Shown here: positions 55,798 to 64,000 of the stretch, piece by piece
Layout of the letters: every line of letters begins with the position of its first letter
How positions within the stretch are numbered: the stretch's first letter is position 1
Origin: Phlebotomus papatasi
Taxonomy: Eukaryota > Arthropoda > Insecta > Diptera > Psychodidae
Reading direction: 5' to 3'
Length of the DNA: 64,000 bases
NCBI RefSeq assembly: GCF_024763615.1
Contig: NC_077223.1
Coordinates: forward strand, 22,692,001 to 22,756,000
Notes under the pieces: model-generated
The model's input: only the letters and a program-made list of their open reading frames with translations
Told to the model about the DNA's origin: nothing
Database searches by the model: none
Made by a program: the position numbers and the translations under genes

Positions 55798-56092
55798 TTG
55801 CCAAATGTTATGGAAATTCATGAAAAGTTATACATAAAATGGTCAAATATTATAGTTATGAGGCACGAGTACATCTGAAAAACGCTACTGGTAGACCCAG
55901 GGTTTCGACTCAGAAAGTCGATAACCGCATTCTAGGTATCTCTGATAGTAACCCCATGATGTTTGCTTCAAAAATTCAGAGTATTTTAATTTGACAGAGA
56001 TAGCTATATCTGATTTCAGTTTGAAAGAGTAAGAGGTAAAATTTCAATCGATTGAATTTCACTCAATTGAAAAGGTGTGCCAGCGCCATAAC

Positions 56093-56632
56093 TATTTTTA
56101 AGTTCTTTATGAAATATTAAGCTCTTTACGTATGAGATAAACATAAAACTTCTGAAATTTTATTTAATTTAAAGCGTGAAATACGCGTGGATTGTGAGTG
56201 CCACATTTCAATTTTTACAAGACCTTCAGTGTGGTCAATTTTGCAGATGTCAACACAAACAGTGTTTAGTTTTTTTTCGGTTTAAGTCACTTTAAAAGTA
56301 AAATTTAAACAAAATTTTTATAAAAGAGTGAAGTTTAGAACTTCTACTTAAAGGTAAATAATCAGGCTCGGTGAAATTTATTTGCGTAATAGCGACTTTT
56401 GTCTGTCCCGAAGTACCCAACTGTCCCGAAATATACCACTCTTACTTTTTTACATTTTTTGCTATTTTATATAAAAAATGATACATTTTTCGATAAGAAT
56501 CTTATTCTGGATAGCATAAGGAACATAAATATTTGTATCAACAAAGAAAAAAAATTATTTGAAAAGTCGTTAAGCTGTTTGAAACTTAAAAGTGCTAAAA
56601 AGTGTCCCGAAATACCACACGTTACCCTACGT
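56093..56632. mobile_element. MITE family M, larger fragment
   Basis: It shares TTTTTAAGTTCTTTATGAAA and TTTAAAGCGTGAAATA with 51065-51160 and ends AAATACCACACGTTACCCTA, the inverse of the end at 50959. Confidence 0.55.
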
Positions 56633-57812
56633 TTTCTAAATCCGAGAAATTTGATGCAGAAATGGATTAAAGTGCAGAATTTTCCCAAAGGTCAGTTCCC
56701 GATTGGATTTTTCGAATTTTTTTTAAAGTTGCAGTAAAAGATTTTATTGATTTTTCTACACGCTGAAATTCATAAAGATTTGATTAGAACTGTGTCATAA
56801 ACCTCTACTTCTTAGCGTTACCCTGGTATTACACTTACTCATTTCCATTGAAATATAAATTAGATTTCAAGGAATGGTTTAATTCATCAAATATTTGATT
56901 TTTGGATTTCAGATGAACCAATTCCTAGAAATCTTCTCCACCGAAAAGTATGTTTTTAGGTATACAAAAATCAAGTCCCACAGGCTGAATTTTAAAATTT
57001 TCTTTTATGAAAATTTCAGAAAATATAGTTTAAATGTTGTACTTTTATTATGCCTAAGAGTTTAAATTAAATAATTTTTTTATTATGTTGAAAAAGACAT
57101 TAGAGAAAAGTATGCTGTTTTTTGTGTCTATTTTGGCCTTTTAAACCCTTAAGGGAAATGAAGCATATATCGACCCTCAAGGTTGAATTGTTACCCTAAA
57201 AATATGATTTTTTGAAAATTATTCGTCACTTTTAACGAACTTTCTTTTGCAATAAGGCGTTCCATTTAGTAACTATGCAAGATATTTTGAAAAAGGTAAT
57301 TAGTAAAGAACAACTGATTATTTTCAAAAAATCACTTTATTTTCAGGTGACGATCCAACCTTCATGGTTGATACATGCTTATCATGTACATGAATTCTAC
57401 GCTTTTTCGTAGAAAAAAATATATCGGTCATGGGAAAAGTTCTAGTGCGATAAATTTCCTATAAGAATGTTCTAAAGGTTTTCTAGGAGCTCGTGAAGTA
57501 AATAAAATATCCGTTTTGTCGTGTTTTGCCCCACATGTCCCTATTTTTTGAACTTAGGTTGGAACTTATCTTTTATTTACTTGCTAAATAAAATTTATCT
57601 TTGTCCTAAATTCAGATTCTTAATTTTTATCACCGAAGAGTTTAGTAGTACGAATACTTAAAAGTTAAAAGATTAAATTAAAAAATGGACAAATAAAAAA
57701 ACAGTTTTTTACAAATCTAATTTAAGAAAAATATTTTAGCCTTAATTGTCCTATTCTAATGAAAAGTGAACATGTCCCTTTTAGCCCTTTCCTGTTTTTA
57801 AGTGCTTCTTTA

Positions 57813-58034
57813 TAGGGGAAAGTACTCTCCCTTCGAACATTCATGCCTTAGAATAATGTGAATTTCTTTTATTTTTACAAAGGGACTTACACATAATTTA
57901 TCAATTAAATTATCAATAATTGATAAATAAGCTAACTAATATTTAATAGAAATGTGTAAATCTCTTAGGAAAAATAAAAGAAAATTCACAGTATTCGAAG
58001 GCATGAACGTTCGAAGGGAGAGTACTTTTCCCTA
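57813..58034. mobile_element. Palindromic MITE (GGGGAAAGTACTCTCC ends)
   Basis: Body 57815-58032 inside TA. Arms of about 35 bp: GGGGAAAGTACTCTCCCTTC, GAAC.TTCATGCC and their inverse. The centre has AT-rich TTATCAATTA/TAATTGATAA pairs. Confidence 0.85.
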
Positions 58035-59287
58035 ATTGACTTTTCTTTGTATTGGTTCCTGACACGACTGTTTGGAAATTTTAGAACACGACGAGGACAT
58101 TAGAAAACAGTCGAGACAATAACCAGCATAAGAAAAGGTGATAATTTGAGAACGGTATTGTGCTAAAATAGTACCATAAATTCATATTCGTAAATGAATC
58201 AAAATTTGGCAGATTTAATTTTTTTTTGCTATACGAATAGTCCAAGCAACAAATTCAAGTTACACAATGTAACTTTTTTGATCTATAATTTTCACTTTGA
58301 GTAAATTAACTGCCACAAGATTGGCATAGAATATTAATTAGGTCACAGAAGAAGTTAGGAAAATACCTCAAAAATACTAATTAATTCGAGAGACACAGTT
58401 AAATCAGTTATCGAATTCAACATTCATTGCGAATGATTTGAATAATCGTGACTTTTTATATTTGCATTAATTATTCTGCAAATTTCACTTTTAAGAGTTT
58501 ACTTAGGTGGAAATTCTATTCTTTTAATATAACGGAAGGAAATGATAAACTTTAATATATGATTAATAATATTATTTCCAATACCTTGTCAGTCACAAAT
58601 TAATTATGCATTAATACTTTTCTAAACACAACTGAAAAGTTTTGAAAGTACAAAATAACCAAATGAAGAACTATAATGCGCAAAAACTTTGAAAGATGGT
58701 GAAAAAAAGATTATGCTCTTGTGGGTTTTTGCTCTCTTGCTTGTAAGGTTCAATTGCAGATTTTTAATATACTACTGCTCTGAGGTTAACTTTCACTTTC
58801 GTCATTCAAGTATACCTTTTGAGAAACACCACAAAAAATATTTCCATTCAACATTGCAAGAAAACGGTTACTTGCGAAAGGAAGAGAGATTTTCTCAATT
58901 TTCACGACTTTATAGGCAAAATTAATTTTTTTTGTGACGAAAAAATCTATGTGCGTCTTTAAATCTTTTGACTAACTGGTTTTCCATGAAATTGCCGTCA
59001 AGTTTATGTTTGTTAATACAACACAAAAACTCTTGCATAACATCACGCCAATTTCAGAGAGAGGCTCTTCGAAAGGTAATAATATTTAAATTGCTTGGAA
59101 AATGATCACTACACTGAGAGAAAAGTAATTTATTTTTCGCGTGGAACTCGGAAAAAATTCTTAATTATGATGATGAGATTCTTTTTGCAATGTTTTCTTA
59201 TGAAATTGAATATTACTTATACTGAGTCAAACCGAATCTACATTAAACCTTAATATTTAGTGCCAAACAATAAGCACTATTCACATA

Positions 59288-59511
59288 AAGGGAAAGGCAT
59301 TGAGGCTTCGCACATGCTCTGGCATCGAACACTTCATATTTTTTCTATATTCCTTTCATTCCTTTAATGAATCTGATTTTTTTTTAAGAAAATATGTGAC
59401 TTGAGACTACTAAAATATATTTCCATAAGGTCAAATTCATTAAAAGAATATGGGAAAAATATGAAGGGTTCGAAGCCAGAGTCTGTGCGAAGCCTGAAAG
59501 CTTTTGCCTAT
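59288..59511. mobile_element. TIR element of about 220 bp
   Basis: GAGGCTTCGCACATGCTCTG and TCATATTTTTTCTATATTCC on the left are mirrored on the right by CAGAGTCTGTGCGAAGCC and GAATATGGGAAAAATATGA. A related half-copy may lie at 39235-39320. Confidence 0.75.
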
Positions 59512-60136
59512 TTAAATTTAGTCCATTTATGTATATATTTCTTTTTGTAAAGAGCGTGACAGCATCCAAAACCTTTGAAGCTTTAACCAATCAGAAAACG
59601 GGATTAGACTATAATATTTTATGGGACTAAATATTTTAGTCCCATTGCATTCTCTGATTGGCTAAAGGTTAAAGTGTTTTCTAACTTTAACCAATCAGAA
59701 AACGTGATAGAAGAGCCTAATACTCAACTTTTTCCAAATGAGATTCTCCTTATTAAAACTTATCAATATGAATTTTAATTTATTTTAAACGCAAAGAATC
59801 AAATAATAGAATTTCGACATAGATAATACATTAATAAAAATTTAGCACTGTGTTTTTTAAGTAAAAATTCTGTATTTTGTTAAAAATTCCCATTTAGAGC
59901 TGGTTCTGAATTAAGCTATTCTACGTAGGGCTAATCTATTTGATGAAATTCAATATTTAGTAACACGTGGAACATATGTAAATGAAAATGTAATTTTTAC
60001 GTTATGGATTTATTTACGTAAAAATTACGTTTTTCTTACGGTATGTTAATAATTCGACAAAAAATATTGGAAAAGAAAAATTAAAGAATTTTTTTCAAGA
60101 TTATACGTTTAAAAAAAAATAACTTAAAAATGTTTG

Positions 60137-60561
60137 GGGTAAGTGTGCCAAATTTCGGCATAGTTACATGCAAGCGCCAAAGTCTCAAGTTTGAAATGTA
60201 ATATCTTTAATAGAAATTGATTTTTTTTCATTCCTTTTATTTAAGGAGCGTCGCTTAGAACCTTGTAGACAGTTTATCGTCTTTATTTACTTTAAAATCA
60301 TTCTTAATACATTTCAAAATGAATAAAAATGTAAACATAGCGTTGGTGCCCTATTTCGGCCACCTTCATTCTTATAGTTCTTTGGGAATTCTTCAATAAT
60401 GTCTTTTTCACGTCATCTCGTTTGTCGAAGCTACAATTTTAGTTATTCTTTTGCATTGTATAATCTCTGGATTATGTAAAAACTAAAAATTCATGGAAAT
60501 TTGAGGAACAAAAAAGGTGGCCGGAATTGCAAGCTGGCCGGAATTTGGAACACTTACCCTA
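60137..60561. mobile_element. MITE family G, copy 2
   Basis: Body 60137-60559, ends GGGTAAGTGTGCCAAATTTC and ..CACTTACCC. It matches 50404-50829. Confidence 0.8.
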
Positions 60562-61574
60562 ATATTTTTATTTCCGTACAGTTATTCTAAAGTTCATTAG
60601 GCTTAGAAAGCATTTGACATTTTGAATTGAAATAACTTAAATAAAGGAAACAAATTAATCTTTTAATGAATTTATATTATCAAATATCAATAAAAATGAC
60701 CTCATTCAGCAATGTGAAAGATTTGAACCTTGATGTTTCTCGTACTTTTTTATCAGCAAAGAGCCTCAAAACATGATCCAATTAAATATTCCCCTCCCGT
60801 GTAATTTGGAACGTAGGTTATTTCAACGTTCTGGGTGTTCAAGAACTTTCTGGAGCTGCTATTATTCATTTTCCAACGAAAAATTGCCCATTTAACTTTA
60901 CTTTATTAAATTTTCCAGAACTACTTTTTGTACAAAAAGATTCAACTGTTTAATAGAAATGCATTAACAAAGAGTACTTTTGGCCAGAGGTCTTCAATAA
61001 ATCGTTAGAATATTTAAAAAATTTACCCTAATAAAAGAAATTAAAGTTTTATTCTCAAAAAGTAGCAAAATGTTTTCAAATTTCCCGCGTCGCAATATAG
61101 TATACGTTCAGGCGTATTTCAAAAATGAATTCATAAATTGACTCCCAAGCGTAGGCAAATTTGCATAATTGTATGTGCATAATTAAGTCAGGTGCATAAT
61201 CCCGAAGGACTTAATGCCGGGACTGAGTGTATTTTAGATCAGGAAAATTTTATAAAGTCAAAATTCACATTTGTTTTTCGTCTTAAAAGTTTTGCATCTG
61301 TCTGTCATACTCTGTCGAACTCTTCTTCTTCTATTGAACATCATACCAAATAAATTTAATTTTGTCTAATTTTGAGTGAGAAAGAGTGGGATAGACTTAT
61401 GCAAATCTTTTTAGAAAGAAAAAGACGCGAAATTTTAATTTCATGAAATTTTACCAATCTAAAAGATATGTGCCGGAGGCATAAGTTTTATTCATTTGGC
61501 TTATCTTGTCTAATTTCTCAATAAGCGAAATTTTTGGGAAAATGTTCTATCAGGATTGTATATTAATGGCAATT

Positions 61575-62295
61575 CACTGAGAAAAAAACGGGTGTGCGAT
61601 TAACCTTTTTTCCTGAAAGGGGCCTCAGTGGATTAGTGGATAGAGCAGTGGCTCTGTGACTGTGAGGTCGAGGGTTCGAGACTAGGCAGCTGCAGATTTT
61701 TCAGCTGCTGTAATAGTCTCGAATTCGTCCAGTGAATGAATGGAAAAGTAATGCCAATACATTGACAATGAACCGCCTAAAAAGAGAGGTTGGTATAGGA
61801 AATAAGTTTCGACATGCAGAGTTCAGTCGAATACAAATACTCATTCACTGCCCAGATCCACAAACCAAGGTTGGTTTACCGTGATATAAAGCGGTACTGT
61901 GTGTATCAGAACGCACACAGAGCACTGTGATATGGAGCAGGCTTACTCGCCTTGGGGGTTAAGATAGAAAAGGAGAATGGGGAGTGCATAATGGGCCCAA
62001 ATAAGTGGCCTGGGTGCAGCGGTTCCGCAAGGAATATAACCGACCCATAGACAAATCTTAAAATCTTAACCTTTTTTCCTCATAACTTTAACGCTTTTTG
62101 GGTGTAAAAATACATCAACATTTTTTAATGTTAATTTTACACCTTTTTAAGGGTAGAAGTAACATGAAAAAGGATAACTTTAACCCCTAATATCCCTAAA
62201 AAGCATAATATTTACACCGATTTCGGATCAAAAAATGTAGGGTAAAATAAACAATTCCGGAATGTAATTTTAACTTTTTCGGATTTCTCTCAGTG
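61575..62295. mobile_element. MITE family E, copy 3, split by a SINE
   Basis: It begins CACTGAGAAAAAAACGGG, is interrupted at 61615-62065, and resumes at CATAACTTTAACGC to end TCTCTCAGTG. Confidence 0.8.
61600..62080 (+). mobile_element. tRNA-derived SINE, full length (451 bp) with 15-bp target duplication
   Basis: Body 61615-62065. The duplication TTAACCTTTTTTCCT is at 61600-61614 and 62066-62080. The head is tRNA-like: A box TGGATTAGTGGAT, B box GGTTCGAGACT. The tail is short and A-rich (AAATCTTAAAATC). A headless copy is at 23620-23960. SINEs move with the help of a LINE not seen in this window. Confidence 0.9.
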
Positions 62296-62708
62296 TTGAT
62301 ACATCGGATTTTGTAAAATTACTGCAATTAGCAGACTATTTTCCTCTATCTCGAAAGAAATGTGATTTTTGAATCATTTTCTAAAAGTCGATTTTGTGGA
62401 GATTCTCAAAATTGCTGGGGAAAATTTTGTCAGTCTTCGGATAATTTGTGACGTTTTACTCTCGCAAAAGTTAAAAATATCAAATAGACATATTTTTATA
62501 GGAAATTTATTCCTCTACAACTTTGTCGAAGATAATTTTTCTCCATCTTAACGAAAAATGTGCTTAAATTGAGCTAATCATTATTGATATTTTCTGCAAG
62601 CCAAATATTCCAAAAATAGGGCTCAAAATTTCATTATTTTTATTTTACATAATCCTTTCTCGAATCCCATGAAACTTTGTAAGTTTAAGAAGGTTCATGA
62701 AGGCTATC

Positions 62709-62974
62709 TACACTGAGATAAATTCGAAAAAGTTAAAATAACATTCCGGAAATGTTAATTTTACCCTGCAGTATCGATCCAAAATCGGTGTAAATTTTAC
62801 CCTTTTCAGGTGTATTAGGGGTTAAAATTACCGTTTTTCATGTTATTTTTACCCTTAAAAATGTGTAAAATTAACATTAAAAAATGTTGATATATTTTTA
62901 CACCTTTTACACCTAAAATGTGTTAAAGTTATGAGGAAAAAAAGTTAATCGCACCCTCTTTTTTTCTCAGTGTA
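62709..62974. mobile_element. MITE family E, copy 4 (reverse)
   Basis: Body 62711-62972 inside TA, inverted relative to copy 3, which ends 415 bp away. Confidence 0.8.
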
Positions 62975-64000
62975 TAATAGAAATTTTAAGCCTCAGTCTC
63001 TTTTATTTTAGAAAATAGTGAATATTAAAATTTTTGTTTTGACAAATTTTACCCCAGTCTCTCCTATTTGTTGTTGAGAAATGCAAGGCCTTTGAGAACT
63101 GGACTAAATCTCTAGTCTGAAGACCGCTTAAGGCGTCATATCGAACTCTTGAGTTCAAGTTTTCCACGAAGTATTTTTTTTTTATTTGTGTTCTTTTCTA
63201 TAGATTATTCCTCTAAATATTTATTAATTAGTAGAGGAATTATCATGGAAATTGTTAAAATTAATTCCACAATCAAATTTGATATGTTGGTGAACAATCG
63301 ACATTGAAAAAAACTGCAAAATGTGCAATATTCGTGACCTAAATATTCATCGCGGAATTATACATTCGCTTTTTGGCATTTAACATTTACTTCTCTAAAG
63401 TCTTGGAGAGGTTTTTACTCACGCTCATGATTTACTTTATACAAGTAGATCTGTTTGGTCAACAAAGTAATTTCGACTTAATTAACTTTAGAATTAAATT
63501 TACAATTCACTTTTCATAGTTCTTTTTACTATGGACCATTTCAGACTTTGTATAAAACATTTAAAATGCATTTTTAGTTAACAATACGAAACTTTCGAAA
63601 CTTTAAATAAATTAATACAAAAAAATACAAATATCACAAACTTTTTTGAAACAAAATAAAGTATTTAATAGGATAGGGAAATGAAATTAAGTTAATCTAC
63701 AAACTTATTGAAGCACTCAAAACACAATTGAAAGTAAGTTAATGAGATGATAAGGGCACAAAACCCAATCCCATTGGAGTTATTGACCCTCACTAATGCT
63801 TATCACTTAAATGAAACAGAGATTTTCCATTAAAATTTTCTCTCAGTGTCAATGATTGTGTGATTCTTTGTTGACTCTTTGGCTGAGGAAGTGCAGAATC
63901 ATCGGAAAATGTTCTTTTGCACTTATTAATTGAAAAAAAAATCAAAGCTATAATGTGTGGCAATTCTAAAGTTTTTTTCTGTTCTTTTGATTTCTTTTAC
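62975..64000. other. AT-rich DNA, no gene seen
   Basis: No exon, TIR pair or repeat partner found apart from weak similarity of 63000-63065 to repeat L. Confidence 0.5.

Noticed and set aside
58689..58925. 78-aa frame with a hydrophobic start, possible secreted peptide or FATP 5' exon
   Set aside because: No similarity to the FATP N-terminus, no splice donor in a fitting place, and composition like the surrounding AT-rich DNA.

Overview
The window looks like nuclear DNA of an insect, most likely a dipteran. It is AT-rich, its protein genes have GT-AG introns, and about half of the visible sequence is transposon-derived. The Q-rich Argonaute-2 and two DD37E Tc1/mariner elements fit a nematoceran fly such as a sand fly or mosquito. 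That placement is inference, and no genus can be read from the sequence alone.

Four protein genes are supported. (1) PI4KA (+): the last seven exons, 1870-14547, encode the C-terminal 1483 residues of phosphatidylinositol 4-kinase III alpha including the whole kinase domain; the 5' part lies left of the window. (2) SNRPG (+): complete in three exons, 17631-17994, 76 aa. (3) Argonaute-2 (+): complete, 26087-38094, five exons, 1037 aa, all four slicer residues present. (4) A fatty acid transport protein (FATP/SLC27A) (-): the two last exons, 53171-52783 and 47712-46340, give about 586 residues; the 5' exon(s) are not visible here. In the joined PI4KA, SNRPG and AGO2 models the exon phases sum to whole codons with no internal stop; the two FATP exons are also phase-compatible.

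Layout: 1-1869 is PI4KA intron with dispersed repeats and a TTAA-flanked insertion. 3773-7463 is an intron with a 51-bp minisatellite. 9017-13304 is an intron with a 1.07-kb TA-flanked element and two inverted 1-kb TTAA elements. 14736-17534 is a hAT-like insertion between PI4KA and SNRPG that carries further nested insertions. 18000-26086 holds a 3'-truncated Ty3/gypsy element (-), a SINE fragment and several MITEs. The two large AGO2 introns (4.2 and 4.6 kb) each hold a decayed DD37E transposase gene plus MITEs or tandem repeats. 38100-46339 holds a Penelope-like fragment, a TIR element with an internal array of about 171-bp units, and a 140-bp tandem repeat split by a MITE. 47713-64000 (FATP intron and upstream) is mainly MITEs and unique AT-rich DNA.

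The genes do not form an operon and share no pathway. Two touch membrane lipids (PI4KA makes PI4P; FATP activates and takes up fatty acids), SNRPG is a spliceosome core subunit, and AGO2 is the siRNA slicer that in insects silences viruses and transposons. The notable content is the transposon archaeology: clear target-site duplications, an empty paralogous site, nested insertions, a solo LTR, and a possible in-frame intron at the start of AGO2.
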